Positions 1 to 13,243 of a stretch of DNA of 64,000 bases are shown piece by piece (positions within the stretch are counted from its first letter, which is position 1; each line of letters begins with the position of its first letter). Below the pieces are notes generated by a model. It did no database searches, was not told where the DNA came from, and was given only the letters and a program-made list of their open reading frames with translations. A program made the position numbers and the translations under genes. This DNA is from Cunninghamia lanceolata. Lineage: Eukaryota; Streptophyta; Pinopsida; Cupressales; Cupressaceae. Location: positions 1,488,001 to 1,552,000 of the forward strand of contig BSBN01000845.1 of the NCBI GenBank assembly GCA_027924645.1. Reading direction: 5' to 3'.

Positions 1-20
1 GTGTGTGTCTAACATCAACA

Positions 21-1000
21 TCAGCAACAACAATGCCCTATACTGCAAGTTGTATCCCTCACACTATCACCCTTTTTAGCATGCTTTCCATGATGACAAG
101 AATTTTGAAGTGACATAGAAGGTAAAAAATATGAAATATTTTCATACCTTGGGCTGCAAATAAAATGCTCATCCTCAGTTGTTGAAAGAGAGTTCATTGA
201 TATATCCTCAACAACTCCATTTTTTTGACTCAAAAGCATTGAATTAGGGATAACCAAAATATTTCCCCCAAATGCATACCCATCCAAAATGCTACTCTGC
301 AAATAAAACAATGGCTCACCATTTGGAAGTTCAGAAGATAGTGCATGAATTGATGCATGTCCCTCCATCTTGGGCTCTTCACAACTAATAAGAGATTTAT
401 TCTCCTCCTCAGCTTCATCAATATTTTCTTGATAGATACAATCATTAGAAGTCATGTAAACATCTTCTATTTTCAAACAATTTTTACCTTCAAATTGTAT
501 TATGGATTCCTTCACATTTTGCTTCATTTCAATCTCCTCTAGATCTAATTTTTCTTCATGCTACATCATCACCATTTCTTCCTTGAACCTTTTTGGTTTT
601 GATGCATCCATCACCTTTTCTAGTTCTATGGCCTTCTTTTCTAGCTATTGTTGTTCTACTACTGTAACTTCTGAATCTTCCTTATGCTCCACTTCAACCA
701 TTGCATCTTATTAAATCTCTGATTCTTTTTCTATTGGTTTCAAAGTTATCTTTTCTTCCTTATCTTTCTCTTTTTTCCTTTGCCCCTTACCATAAATTTC
801 TAGAAGTCTTTCAAATGAAATAGCTGATTTAAAGGCTTTAGATTGTTTGGAATATCCTTCAAACAACTTATCTGTAACCAATGCCTCTTTGTTTGCAGTA
901 GGTACAGCTTCTTCTTCTTCATTGTCAAGTAAGAATATAGGATTTTATGGCCTTGGCATGGGTATTGTTCTTTTGAATACTTCACCATTTTTTTTAAACA
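21..1000 (-). pseudogene. Decayed reading frame of unknown family, Glu/Lys-rich
   Basis: One minus-strand frame can be followed from about 1000 down to 21, with in-frame stops (for example TAG near 568 and TAA near 943) separating otherwise coherent segments. The first part is rich in Glu and Lys; the last open stretch (168 codons, start ATG at 527) ends in a Cys/His-rich tail. I see no zinc knuckle, protease, RT or integrase motif and do not recognise the family. The Glu/Lys-rich composition, position among retroelements and TAG damage suggest an old retroelement gene, but this is inference. The frame may start further right, since the sequence stays weakly coding-like to about 1045. Confidence 0.45.
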
Positions 1001-1045
1001 TTTTTCCCTATATCTCCTTCTGTGATTCTTTCTTCAACTACTAAA

Positions 1046-2540
1046 CATGAATTTTTTCAAACCCTACAAGATGGAAGATCAATGCTCTAAACCAATGTGA
1101 TGTCCAAAATAAATTTTTTCATCTAAAAATCAAATTTGAAAATGATTTTTCAATTAACTTTCAAAACACCCAATTTTCCCTTACACATATTGATCCCGAA
1201 ATTGACAATTTTAACACAAATGCAAAGGGAAACTTATTTAAACATAAAATACTGATAATTATCTTCAAATATCAGTAATGGTATGTAATTATTCTTTTAC
1301 ATATCATAAATTTTCCAGATTTAATCATAGACACAAATTTGCATGCAAAATTAACAATTTCACTAAACCCGATTTCACCTGAAAGCACATAAATGATAAC
1401 AAATGAGCCCAAGATTCTATTAATTGATTTTTTGATTAAATTAAAGTGAAATGGGACTGGTTTACAGTCACAAAAACAGAAGAAACAAAATGAAATAATT
1501 CTATAAACACCACACTGAAAACTACTGAAACTACACACTCCAAAACCTGCAAATTTCACAACAAATCTTCAATATTCTGCTCCAAACTGAAATATGAAGT
1601 CTCCAACACCTAGAGATATCCAAGATAGGTAAAATGAAAATAAATATTATGTTGTACAACATCACAACACATAGAAACATGCAACTCCAAAACTCTACAA
1701 TAAGTCTCACAATCTTCCTCCGTAATCCTGTAAAACACACAAACTGAACAAGCTAAAATCCTGCAACTATGTGAAGCTCCAATGCAACTCTGTATGAGAT
1801 TACCCTCATGTAACAAAGGGGTTTCATCCTTTGATACCTGAAACCAATGGGTTTCCATCCACTGATCACCAATCTTCAATGGGTTTTCATCCATAGAAGA
1901 TTATTTGTTGAACACAAATGTCCAGACAAGTTTCGGCAAAGTTTTTGTATGATAAAATGAGATGCCTGAAATGTGTTTTTTCTTGGAAATATATAGAGGA
2001 GAAAAACCAAACGACCCCCTCTTGTAAAAATAAATAAAATAATATTATTCCCACCAATTTCCCTCCAAAATAGGTCAAATAAAGATTTTTCATAACCTCC
2101 ACTTGATTTTTGGCTAAAAATAGGCAATAACTCCCACTATGACAACCTATCATAGATGTTGTGATAGAATCTTGCCATAACTATCATAAAATCTTCTAAA
2201 TTTACTCTTGGGAGTTATAATTACACATCATTAAACCCCGTGCCCACACTTGTGCAATTAAAGAAAAATATTTAATATTTAATTGCTCTCGAAAATAATA
2301 AATCACTAATTTGCAGGATTACAATTAAAATATTAAATAAAATATTTTTCTTTTTGATTTACATTAGCCCATGGAAAAATAGGAATGGGATAATAATCTC
2401 ACCAAATTAGATTTATTAGAAAGGGGACATGACAAGAAGCCAGGATAGAAGAAAGGAGGTAGAAGGATGGAAAATCTCCATCACAACCCTAGATGAGGAC
2501 ACTGTATGACCTGATATAGAAATCATTAATGATTGCTCAC
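1046..2540. other. No gene seen; AT-rich non-coding DNA
   Basis: Short overlapping frames on the minus strand (1272-2153) look like chance ORFs: they overlap one another in different frames and have no motif. On the minus strand a TATA-like stretch lies near 1990-2000, so part of this may be a retroelement leader or LTR, but no terminal repeat partner is visible. Confidence 0.4.
2261..2353. repeat. Imperfect AT-rich inverted repeat (hairpin)
   Basis: The segment 2261-2285 and the segment 2322-2353 are inverted copies with small gaps; both run from a pyrimidine/purine AAAGAAAAATAT-type edge to a CAATTA-type inner edge, leaving a loop of about 36 bases. It could be a MITE-like remnant or a chance AT-rich palindrome. 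No flanking duplication was found. Confidence 0.4.
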
Positions 2541-3782
2541 ATGACTCCTACCATAGACAAGTTGCAATATCAAATGCATCTAGAATACTATTCATTGCAT
2601 GTGGTAGGGATAAACCTTGTATATACTCACCCACAAGATAGAGTGTAATTAATGGAGAAAATTCAAAAATATGTTATGATAGATTTTATCAAAGTGAGAA
2701 GGAAGCTTGAGAAAAAGGAGTTAGAGCTATCTCAAATAAAAGATTCCATTAGTCAATTGTGGGCAAAGATAAAAGCTCAGAAATAGAAGGTAAACAAATT
2801 GACCTTAGAGATGTAGGCATGGGTCACACAAGAGAGCTATCAAGTTCTACAACCCAAATAGGTGGCATTACAATCTAAGATGGATAAAATAATATTGACC
2901 GTGGAAGGCTATATGCATAAAATTGAGAAGATAGAGGAATAGGAGACTAAGAGAATTGAAGAATTGACGCAGCTTCACAATAATTTGGTAGAGTTGAGGA
3001 CTACAATTGAATCACTTAAGGCTCAACTTTCCACTAAGGAGCTACAACTTCAACAATTGTAGATATAGATGCAAATAATAGGTCATGCACCATAGGTTCA
3101 ATTGATAAAGGATTTATATGCATCCCACTAGACTAGGATAACTAGCAGTGTGACAAAGCTTAAAGGAGCACTTAAGTTCATCTCATTGGCCCATAAGCTC
3201 ATAACACAAGTGAAGACTAAAGCAGATTAGATTCTTCAAATCCTTGCTTCCAAGGTGTCCCAAATGCAAGTTGTGTTAGAAAAATTGTACATTCTTCCTG
3301 ATGAAGCTCTACTATCTACCAGGGTTGATAATTGATACATTGTAATTGCAAAGGTAAATGAGGTAAGGAGTAGAAATAAATCCATCCTAAAGTGGAAGTC
3401 TCAACTAGTCACCTTAGATTAGGTTGTGAAGGAAATGGGGGAGCTTATTGATTCCTTGGTGCAACAAGGATTGCCCTCTCCTTTCCAAATGGAAAATTAT
3501 GTGCTTGATGAAGGAGATTACAAAGTGATGCTCACAAACAAACAAGGAGATCGGATATCTTTTTAAGGCTAGGTACAAACACCAAGCATCGTAGAAGTGG
3601 AAACAATCTTTCAACCTTTGGCTCAATTGGAGTATCAGGTCAAGGCTATGGTGGAAAAATTGTAAAGTATCCTGCATGAGTAGATAATTGAGATAGACAG
3701 ATCTTTTGAAGCTTTAAAGAAGAAGGGTCAACCTTTAGAAGATGAATGGGCATCTTTATAGACTTCCCTAGAAAAGGTTTGA
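2541..3782 (+). pseudogene. Coiled-coil protein relic with many in-frame TAG stops
   Basis: A single plus-strand frame runs from an ATG at 2541 to a TGA at 3780-3782 with no frameshift, yet it contains about 13 TAG, 3 TAA and 1 further TGA codon. The translation is rich in Lys, Glu, Gln and Leu with heptad-like spacing (about 2650-3080), so a coiled coil is likely. Most TAG codons sit where neighbouring residues suggest Gln, which fits CAG-to-TAG change. I do not recognise the protein. Similar coiled-coil relics lie on the minus strand at 20300-21320 and 7440-8643, and those look like C-terminal parts of a retroelement-borne protein, so this may be another copy of that class. Confidence 0.6.
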
Positions 3783-5489
3783 TTTTGAGTAGTTTCCTTC
3801 CAGTTTTGAAATTTTGCTTTGTGTCTATATTTTGTGTCTCATTTCTTCTTCACAAGCAAACAACCCATGAAAGTCACCAAGAACTATAGAGCCCTGCTCT
3901 CTATTTTCTTTTGAATCAGGGGTTAAGTGACAACTTGTTTTTTATTCAATATAGGTAGTCAATTTTGATGATGGAGATAGCCACATGTAAACCTTTAAAC
4001 AACACTTTAAACATTGTCATTTCTGATAGTTTAAATGTTGCATCATTGGTTAGTTCATCTAAGCCATCATGTGGTGAGGCTCATTTAATTTAAGACTCAA
4101 CAAAAGAAAAGAAGACTATGGAGTCCTAATGTAATTTCAAGAGTTTCCACATGTCTCAATGGCACAACAAGTTAGAGATGGTAGAACTAACAAATTGTTC
4201 CTATTGCGCCATTGGCTAAGAGGCATGAGTCATCGGCAAGTGGGCCCTCTATAAATCAAAAGAAAATCAATGCATGGCTAAACCAGGATAGGTGTCACCA
4301 CGGTGCATAATTTCCAAGAAGGTAGCATTGCCACTTTCTAATTATTGTGCCATTGATCAATAATGATGACACAGCTTAATAGGTGGGCCCAGTTTCATTT
4401 AAAGAATGAATCCAAGGGAGGCATGGCAAGGAGACACTTGGTACAAGCATACTGACACACTTCTTTGGTTGCACCATTGGTTGTTTGATGCCAAGTTGGA
4501 GGCAACGGGTTCCATTTTTTTGAAATGAGACATCAAGGGTTTTGAACCATCAATAATAAGAAGGAAAAGTCTAATGGTTCATGCATCATGAAGAACTCAT
4601 CAGAACCAAGAAATACAAAGTGCTATGCCATTGGCCAAAATAAATGAATCTACGAGTCTATGAGATTTATGACAAAATCAATGAGAAACAAGTGGTAGTT
4701 TGGTACTCCTCCAGAATACAACAATTAAGTCATAGTCTCAAAGTTGTATGATTGGCGGAAGCACAACTATCTGACTCATACAACATTGTAGTAGACTATG
4801 AGATTATTGAGTCTCTTTCTTGGAATCTGTATGGGTTTTTAATATGAAATGATAGATAGATATAGATGATTGTAGTTTACATTAGCAAGCTATAATTCAA
4901 CTATCATTGCAACTTTAGTAAAAATCATGCAAGCCATAGGCCACTAATATAAAAGTAATGTATCAAGCAAGAAAGGGGGGAAGAATTGATAGACAATTTT
5001 AGCCTTTGTGGATGCTTCTTAGAATCGATTGAATATTTGAGAATTGTGGATCTTGCCTTTTGGTATCTTGTTCTTGGTTCATCAATGAAGAGAAAGTGGC
5101 ATTTTGTGCTAGATCATTTATCTTTTAAGTTTTCTTTCTAAATCATGATATATTGATGTTGTGCTTATGTTCTTATGTTTCAGTAATGATATTACTAAAT
5201 GGTCTGAAATCATGTATTTTCATGCTCTTGGATGCCATAACTCATTATTGTGACTTGAACAGGAAACATTGTGCCAATTTAGCATGATATTAGTGAATGG
5301 TCTAAAATCATGTATTTCCATGCTCTTGGATAATGTAATTCTGTATTGACTTGACAAGAAACATTTTTCCAATTTAGTATTGGTATTGTTGATGGTTATT
5401 TTGGCACATCAACTTCAAGTATAACAATGATCACTCTACTTCTTCTGAAAAGGTAACTAACCAAAATATTAGTTGCCTCCAAGGTCCTT
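3783..5489. other. No gene seen; non-coding with local duplication
   Basis: No frame of useful length is present. A word resembling GCCATTGGC recurs loosely between 4200 and 4640 without a regular period. The right part contains a local tandem duplication (5183-5395). The right edge is the target site of the large element that starts at 5495. Confidence 0.5.
5183..5395. repeat. Diverged tandem duplication, unit about 110 bp
   Basis: A block with the words AAATGGTCTGAAATCATGTATTTTCATGCTCTTGGAT-like order is followed about 110 bases later by a diverged copy, and the spacer part (ACTTGA..AGGAAACAT..CCAATTTAG) is also repeated. Two copies are clear. Confidence 0.75.
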
Positions 5490-5494
5490 GTTGG

Positions 5495-7003
5495 TGTTGA
5501 AAACAAGAAATACTGAGAGGGGGGTGAAGCAGTATTCTACAAAACCACTTCTTTACATGTTCATTGATCCAATTACTAAATTCAATAACATGAAAGTAGT
5601 AAAACATAAGAACAACAACCATATAGACATAACACATGGACACTAGGATTTTTACATGGAAAACTAAAAAAGGGAAAAACCATGGTGAGTGTTAGCTCAC
5701 AATATACTATGATATCAATACAGAATTACATGAAGGCTCACTTCCTTAGGGCTCACTACCCAAGGATTCATTGTCCAAAGAAATGCTCACTGTAATAGGC
5801 TCACTACCAGATGAAAGAGAAGAGAAGATAGAAAAGGAATGGCTCATTTCTAGGAGAAAACTACCACAAGGACATCTACATCATGCTGAGGTGTAGTTCC
5901 ATTTATCTTAGTATACAGACTCAAATGTCTTTATAATGTCTGCTCTGCTTCACATATACTCTGGTCTTCTATCCTTATTAACCTTTTTTGGTCACAAGAC
6001 TGCCTTAGATCGCACACACATTAAATTCACACTTTATTCACACACATTCATTCCTCCAAAGCTGAAATTTGTCAAGCATATATATCTGCATCAAGAATTT
6101 CCTCAAACTAGGTCGGTATGCAAAAGATGAAGCTTGTATATTCAAGTTATACCTTGTTAGCCTGTTATTGTGCCCAAACAACAATGCGGACCCAATCAAT
6201 CATGCAAGACTCTTTATATGAGTCTAGACCTATTATGGAATCACGTAGATTAATGATTCCAATCATATACCTTCATTGCATATCGATCTAACATGGTTGT
6301 CGACTTAACCCTTAAGTGCACATGCAACTAGCTTGACTGACATACCATAACCTTCAAAGTGAATCATATGAGACTTTTAAATTCATAACCAACATTCATT
6401 ATGGACCTCTTATCATACCTTCAGAACTACAGAGCATAATACTCTTTAATAGTTAAATGTGGATCTTAGAACTACTGTTCTATCATAGAGAAATACTGTC
6501 AGACTGGAAGCTGATACTAGAGAACTTGTAAATTATGATCTGATGAACTTCAAGCTCTATAACTCTTGATTAGATGTTCATGACATATATCTTCAATACC
6601 TCAAAATTGCAAACCAAAATATTCATCAGTGGAGAAATGTGGACCAATTACTTAGGTACTCTGTATTGTTTCTGATTTAACTCTATTCACCTGGACTTAG
6701 ACAATTCACCATATGACTTCTGGAGTAAACCAAGACTTGAACACTAGAACATAATATCATTAGACAGTTGAGAAACACATACCAGAACTGCATAATGTGA
6801 TCTTTAAGTGTGGAGGAGTATCAACAGAATTTCTATCATTGTATTTATACCTTGTCAGTACTTAGTCAATTTTTGCTAAGTTAGTCTTTCCGGACCAAAA
6901 ATCTATGCACAACTTTGTCATAGGAATTGTCTCCAAACATGTCAGGTTGTTGCCATCAATGACAACATCATATGAGTATTGTCTCTTGACTATGTTTCCA
7001 ACA
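5495..7003 (-). repeat. 3' LTR (left copy) of the 5495-18613 element
   Basis: The 1509-bp LTR matches 17090-18613 throughout, including TGTTGAAnACAAG..ACTnAGAGGGGGG at its left edge. In minus orientation it holds a CAGTGAG-type repeat cluster (GGCTCACT words at 5730-5860 on the plus strand), a GTTTTTCCC..TTTTCCATG module near 5650-5690, and a TATA-like stretch near 6077-6085 some 580 bases from the 3' end. Confidence 0.92.
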
Positions 7004-7020
7004 ATCTCCCCTTTTGGCAT
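7004..7020 (-). other. Polypurine tract of the 5495-18613 element
   Basis: On the minus strand the sequence reads TGCCAAAAGGGGAGAT directly before the LTR end. It is the second-strand primer position of a copia-type element. Confidence 0.85.
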
Positions 7021-7439
7021 TGATGGCAACACTTGGTGAAAAATTCTTGTCTTCTCCCCCTTACTATATTCACTCTATTTTTCTTCTTCCTTTGAGATGT
7101 TTTTCCATTTTTCACTAGATCTTCTTCTCCCCCTTTGACATCAATGGCAAAGGTGTATGTACAAGTAGCAAAAACTTCAAAACTATCATATTCTGCTGCA
7201 TATGTACAAGTACAATCTTCCATCTTAGTTAGTTGTAGGTGGTAGAATATCATTATAAATGGTTTTTATTAGAGCTAACTCTCCATCCCATCTTTTCTTT
7301 GCACTCTCCAAAATTTGATCGTGACCATTTATTAGAAAAATTAATTTTTCTACCTTCTACACGTGAGGGTGTATCAATTATTGCTTTTGCTTTCAAAATT
7401 TCTTCTACAAGATTTGTCATTTAATCTATTTTAGGACTT

Positions 7440-8643
7440 ATCGGCCCTCTTAACTAGCACAACCTATTTTTAATTTCTTCTCTCTTATTCATCAAACTAC
7501 TCAAGTTATTGTGGATATTTGTAACTTGTGTCTCTTTACTATTTATTGATTCAACTATCGGATCACATGACTTAGAGATATTTAACAATTGGAGCTCCAA
7601 TTCCTTGATTTTTTCTTCTAATTCCTAAGTAACTTCTGGCCATGATAAGCAAAATTTGTATATTTCATATGATTCCTTAATGGCCTTCTCTATACATTTG
7701 ATTCTGTTATCTAGAAAAATTTTATCATTGTCCATCATGGTCTTTAATTCAACTAACCTTTTCTCATCATATTCGTTTCTGACCTTTATTTCTACAGACT
7801 TCTCAAAAGACTCAAAATGAGTACTTACTAATTTTATCAGGACTTTGAGTTGATCAGTTGATGAAAGTTGTGATGTGTTCTTTTGGTGTGAAGGCATCAA
7901 CTTCTCTAGGATACTGGACGCTTCACCAATGAGTTCATTATCCTGTATATGTGATTTTAGCATTTCTTCTTGTGCCTTTGCATGATAGATTGTCCCTAGT
8001 TTCATCTTTTGTAGTGGAGACATAGAAGCTATTTTTAAAGGACCTTGTAGAAACTCATTTGATTCCAACATTTGTCTTTCCTATTGTTTCCCAAGAAATC
8101 CCCTTACCAATTCAATAGGGTCTTTGGTATAGGTGTCAGCAGTAGTGTCTCTTGTTCTTTCTTTAGACACTTATTCTTCTTGGTTTTGATTAGGTGGTTC
8201 CAAATCCATAGCCTCAATATTTTGTACCGGTGAAGGGATTCTCTCAACTTGTTCATGTGCTTTATTCTACTCATCATTCCTCTCCTTGGTTGCTTGATCA
8301 CCAGCTTGATGCTTTGGAGGAGGACTTGTTTCAGTTTGATTCTTATAAATTGTATCTAGACCCTCAGTAGCAGGGGCTTGATTTTCATTCTTCTTTATCT
8401 CTTCATCATTTTTGTCTAACCCTTGGTTCATGCTGACATCCAAAGCCAGAGTGTCATCTCCAACACTTGTTTCTTCATTATCATATATGGTTGGGAGATG
8501 AAATTCCTTCAAAACTCTCAAAGTGATTTCCTTAGTTTCTTTGACTACCTTCTCAATGTCATCTTCCATTAGAGTATTCATCCTTTTCTTTGTTCTAAAT
8601 TCTTTATGAAGTACTTTGGATACTTTTTTCTTTTTCTTATGGG
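7440..8643 (-). pseudogene. C-terminal coiled-coil part of the element's second protein (broken)
   Basis: Minus-strand open stretches 8267-8581 and 7625-8071 lie in a broadly continuous coding track with TAG breaks and at least one frame change. The first is acidic (many Glu/Asp, Asn, Gln); the second has Lys/Glu/Leu-rich helices and probable coiled coil, continuing with breaks to about 7440. It is the downstream continuation of the frame at 13733-15640, separated from it by the nested copia element that duplicated GTGAT. No enzymatic motif is visible and I do not recognise a named family. Confidence 0.6.
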
Positions 8644-8648
8644 GTGAT

Positions 8649-9105
8649 TGTTTGGTGTGGAGCCTAATCAGTCTCCAAGTGGGAGATTGTTGGTAGGTGG
8701 TGACTGATCAAGAAAGTACTGTACACTAGCCGTGTATCCTCACCAGGTTCAGGGCCGGGCTGGGTCCTGAGTGGGGGTTCGGGGCTGACTTAAATTTTCT
8801 TTGTAACCAACATAAGAAACCCTATTTTTGTAACCGACATAAGGCTTGATAAAAGTGGCTAAGGGTTAGGGTTTTGAGATATGGTTTTGTAGCATTTGCA
8901 AAGGTATTGAGTTGTAGGGATTGCTGATTGTAATCAGTTTGATTTACTGGATAATAATATTGGACTCTCTGTTTGGTGGATGTAGCCTGAGTTTGGGTGA
9001 ACCAAGTTAAAACTTGTCTCTCGCTATTATTAATTCTATGTTTCCATTCCTTCATTTAATCTTTATTTGCATTTAATTGATATCTTTTGCCAGCTAACCC
9101 TAACA
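8649..9105 (+). repeat. 5' LTR of nested copia element
   Basis: The LTR is 457 bp; the partner (13244-13727) is 484 bp. The size difference comes mainly from a segment around 13379-13403 (GTGCAGCCCTCGA..T-run..AGGGC) missing here near 8783. Confidence 0.93.
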
Positions 9106-9107
9106 AG

Positions 9108-9121
9108 TGGTATCAGAGTGG
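9108..9121 (+). other. Primer-binding site, tRNA-Met type
   Basis: TGGTATCAGAGTGG begins two bases after the 5' LTR. It matches the complement of the 3' end of plant initiator tRNA-Met (TGGTATCAGAGC) except for late positions. Confidence 0.9.
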
Positions 9122-9190
9122 GTTGTGTTCAATTATCATCTGCAGGAAGGTCTCATGGTTGAGTGGGAGTCTCACGGTTGAGTGGGAGCA

Positions 9191-12100
9191 ATGGCAGAAG
9201 AGGGTAAATTGAAGGTCGATAAATTTAATGGGCAGAACTATCAGTTATGAAAGATGCAGATGGAGGATTACCTCTATCGAAAGGATTTATGGATGCTGTT
9301 GGAAGGAGTAGCCAAGAAACTGGCAACAATGACTAATGAGGATTGGAATCTTCTTGATAGAAAGGCATTAGGAACCATTCAGTTCTACCTGGCACCAATG
9401 GTGGCATTTAATATAACGGAAGCAAAGACAACAGATGGTCTGATGAAAGCTTTAGCTAAATTGTATGAAAAACCCTCAGCCTCAAATAAAGTATTTCTCA
9501 TGAAGCGTTTGTTTAATCTGAAAATGGTTGAAGGTGGATTTGTGACAGATCATTTAAATAAATTTAATACGATTGTCAGTCAATTAACTTCTGTAAATGT
9601 AAAATTTGACGAAGAAGTTAGAGCTCTCTTGATATTATGTTCATTGCCTGAAAGCTAGGATAGTTTGGTAATGGCGGTTAGTAACTCTGTTTCTGGTTCA
9701 AATACCCTAAAATTTGATGATGTTGTTGGTGTTATTCTGAGTGAGGAAATTCGTAAGAAAAGCTCAAGTGGATCCAAATCAGGCAATGTTTTGAATGCAG
9801 AAAGCAAGGGTAGATCAAAGGAGAGAGGAAAAGGTTTTGGAAGTCATGGGAAGTCACAAGGAAAATCAAAGGACAAAAGATCCCAAACCAGAGGATAGAA
9901 GGATTGCTGGTACTGTGAGAAACTAGGTCATCTAAAGAAAGATTGCTGGTCTTAGAAAAATAAAGAAGGAGACAAACAAGAAGGCAATAAGGAGGCAAAT
10001 ATGGTAAGTAATAAATCTGAAGATGATGCCTTGATTCTTTCCCTAGATAATGCTGATGATTCATGGGTTTTAGATTCAAGGGCCTCATTTCATGCTACAC
10101 CCCATATAAGTTATTTTCTTGATTATGTCCAAGGGGATTTTGGGCTAGTTTATTTGGGAGATAACGAACCCCAACAGATTGTTGGAAAGGGAAGAATCAA
10201 GATTAAGTTGCAGAATGGGAATCATTGGCTACTACAAGAGGTAAGGCATGTTCCAAGGCTCAGTAGGAATTTAATTTCAGCAGGGTAGCTAGCTGAATAA
10301 GGTTGCATTGTTACATTTACTGATAAAAATTGGAAGGTTTCAAAAGGTGCCTTAGTAGTAGCAAAAGGTGTGAAAGTAGGCACCTTATATCTTTGTACAG
10401 GTCATACTGTTCCTTCTACTTTAGCTGTTACAGAGAAAAAACAAACAGGTTCAGGAACAGTTGCTACAGGTTTGTAGGAAGAGACTGGAAAAGTTGCTAC
10501 AGATTCTGAGACAACTCTGTGGCATAATAGACTTGGGCATATGAGTGAAAAAGGTATGAAGGTACTTCAATCTAAGAAAGTTTTACCAGGTCTGAAATGT
10601 ATTAATATGGATTTCTGTGAAAGTTGTGTATGGTAAACAAAAGAGAGTCAGTTTTCTCAAGGATGGGAAGCAAAAGAAAAATGAAAAGTTGAAGCTTGTG
10701 CATATAGATGTATGGGACCAACTCAAGTATCTTCTCTTGGTGGCTCTCGGTATTATGTTACATTCATAGATGATGCAACTAGGAAGGTCTGAATTTATTT
10801 CCTTAGACAGAAATCTGATGTATTTGAAACATTTAAGAAATGGAGAAGCTTGGTTGAGAATGAGATAGGTAAAAGATTAAAATGTCTCAGATCTGATAAT
10901 GGTGGGGAGTATTGCAACAAAGAATTTGAAGATTATTGTTCCTTTAATGGAATTCGTAAGTAGAAAATAGTTCTAGGGACTCCACAAGAAAATTGAGTGG
11001 CTAAACGCATAAATAGGACAATAATGGAGCATGCAAAAACCATGAGATTGCATGCTGGGCTGCCTTTAAACATGTGGGCAGAGGCTGTCAACACTACCGT
11101 ATATTTAATTAATAGAGGTCCTTCAGTTCCTTTGGGCTGTGGTATTCCAGGGGAAGCATGGATAGACAAGAAGGTGAGTTATTCTTTTTTGAAAACCTTC
11201 AGCTGTGAAGCATTTGCACATATAGATTCTGAAAATAGAACCAAGCTGGATGCAAAATCAAAAAAGTGTAGCTTCATTGGATATGGCATTGATGAATTTG
11301 GTTATAGGCTTTGGGATTTTAAAAATCAAAAAATTGTGAGAAGCAGAGATGTTATATTCAATGAGAAGGTGTTGTACGAAGATCAGTTGCAACAACATGA
11401 GAAGAAAGAAAAAGATTATGTGGTGCTGGATGATACTCCAAATAGTGATGTTCTAGTGGTTCCTCATGCTCCGCAACAGCAACCAGAAATACCACAAACT
11501 CCAATGAATGTTAGATGGTCAACAAGGCTAAGTAGACCTCCTGAAAGGTTTTCTCCCTCTTTGTATTATATTTTGTTAACAGATGCTGGTGAACCAGAAG
11601 GGTATGATGAAGCTATGCAAGTGGATACATAGGTTCAGTGGGAGCTTGCAATGAAAGAAGAAATGGACTCCTTGCTGAAAAATCAGACTTGGGAATTATG
11701 TAAGTTACCTGTAGGTAAAAAGGCTTTACCAAACAAATGGGTTTACAGGCTGAAAGAGGAAGATGGAGGTAAGAAAATATTTAAAGCTAGGTTAGTTGTA
11801 AAAGGATTTACACAGAAAAAGGGCATTGATTTTGATGAGATATTTTCTCCGGTTGTCAAGATGACTTCTATTCGTACTGTTTTAAGTATTGTGGCTGCTA
11901 AAGATTTGCATTTGGAATATCTCGATGTGAAAAACTACCTTTCTCCATGGTGATTTGGAGGAGGAGATATACATGGAATAGCCCCAAGGATTTGAGGTCA
12001 GCGGTAAGGAGAAACTGGTGTGCAGATTGAAGAAGAGTTTGTATGGCCTGAAACAAGCACCTCGGCAATGGTATTTGAAATTTGATAGTTTTATGGCTGA

Positions 12101-13145
12101 GCAAGGCTATAGCTAATGCAATTCTAACCATTGTGTTTATTTTAAGAGGTTGGATAATGACAGGTACATTATTTTATGTTTATATGTTGATGACATGCTT
12201 GTAGCTAGGTCTAACATGGATCACATCAGAGAGTTAAAACATCAGTTAGCATAGTCATTTGATATGAAGGATTTGGGGGCAGCAAAACAAATCCTTGGTA
12301 TGAAAATTTGTAGAGATAGGAAAAATAGAAAATTGACTCTATCTCAGGCTGCTTATGTTGAAAAGGTGTTGCAGAGATTCCATATGGAGAATGCAAAGGC
12401 TGTCAACACACCTTTGCCTAGTCATTTGAAATTGACTAAGGAGATGTGTCCTAAGACACAAGAGGAGGAAGAGAAAATGTCCAAGGTACCATATGCTTCA
12501 GCTGTAGGAAGTTTAATGTATGCCATGGTATGCACAAGACTGGATATTACACATGCTATAGGATTCGTTAGCAGGTATCTGAGTCATCCCGAATTTGAGC
12601 ATTGGAATGCGGTAAAATAAATTCTCAGATATTTGAGAGGTACATCCAATAAACACTTATGTTTTGGGGGCTCTAATACTGATTTAGCTGGCTATGTTGA
12701 CTCAGATTTGGCAGGGAATATTGATACCAGGCAGAGTACTACAGGTTATGTCTTTACTGTAGGTGGGACATTAGTGAGTTGGATCTCACGGTTGCAAAAG
12801 GTGGTTGCTTTATCCACCATGGAGGTAGAGTATGTAGTTGTAACCGAGGCAAGCAAGGAGATGATATGGCTACAATCTTTCATGGAAGAATTGGGCAAAG
12901 AATAGGCTAATAGTTCTTTGTATATAGACAGTCAAAGTGCTATACATCTTGCCTAGAATTTTGCCTTGCATTCAAAGACCAAACACATACAGTTGAGGTA
13001 TCACTTTATTCGGTCGGTGTTGGATAATGGATAGTTAAGGCTGGAAAAGATATATACAGATGAAAATCCAGTGGATATGTTTACAAAGGTAGTGATAAGG
13101 GAGAAGTTGAGCTCCTCTTCAGCTTCGGTTGGTCTTCAAGACTGA
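9191..13145 (+). pseudogene. Copia gag-pol polyprotein (broken)
   Basis: The frame starts at ATG 9191. Gag covers 9191 to about 9900 and has one CCHC zinc knuckle at 9905-9946 (C-x2-C-x4-H-x4-C). The protease motif near 10070 reads DSRAS, so the usual Gly after Asp-Ser is lost. A pre-integrase His/Cys region follows (about 10518-10630), then the integrase catalytic core (Asp in VHIDVW near 10700, Asp in RSDNGGEY near 10895, Glu in the QEN region near 10990). RT spans about 11640-12300 with YVDDM intact at 12181-12195; RNase H spans about 12690-12900. Stops include TGA at 9248, TAG at 9656, 9896 and 10286, and TGA at 10995. An extra A near 11930 shifts the RT frame. The polyprotein ends with TGA at 13143-13145. 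Confidence 0.92.
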
Positions 13146-13230
13146 AAACAACAAAAATAGAACAGCAGAGTCCAGGGTGCTTATTTCCAGTGGGAGCTGC
13201 ACATGTAGCGGTGTCGTCCAAGATCAGTCT

Positions 13231-13243
13231 CCAAGTGGGAGAT
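13231..13243 (+). other. Polypurine tract of nested copia element
   Basis: CCAAGTGGGAGAT lies directly before the 3' LTR. The same words (CTCCAAGTGGGAGATTGTT) recur inside both LTRs about 30 bases in, so the PPT region appears duplicated into the LTR edge. Confidence 0.75.

Noticed and set aside
1887..2153. Overlapping minus-strand ORFs 1876-2127 and 1887-2153
   Set aside because: Two frames of the same AT-rich DNA, no motifs or conservation signal.
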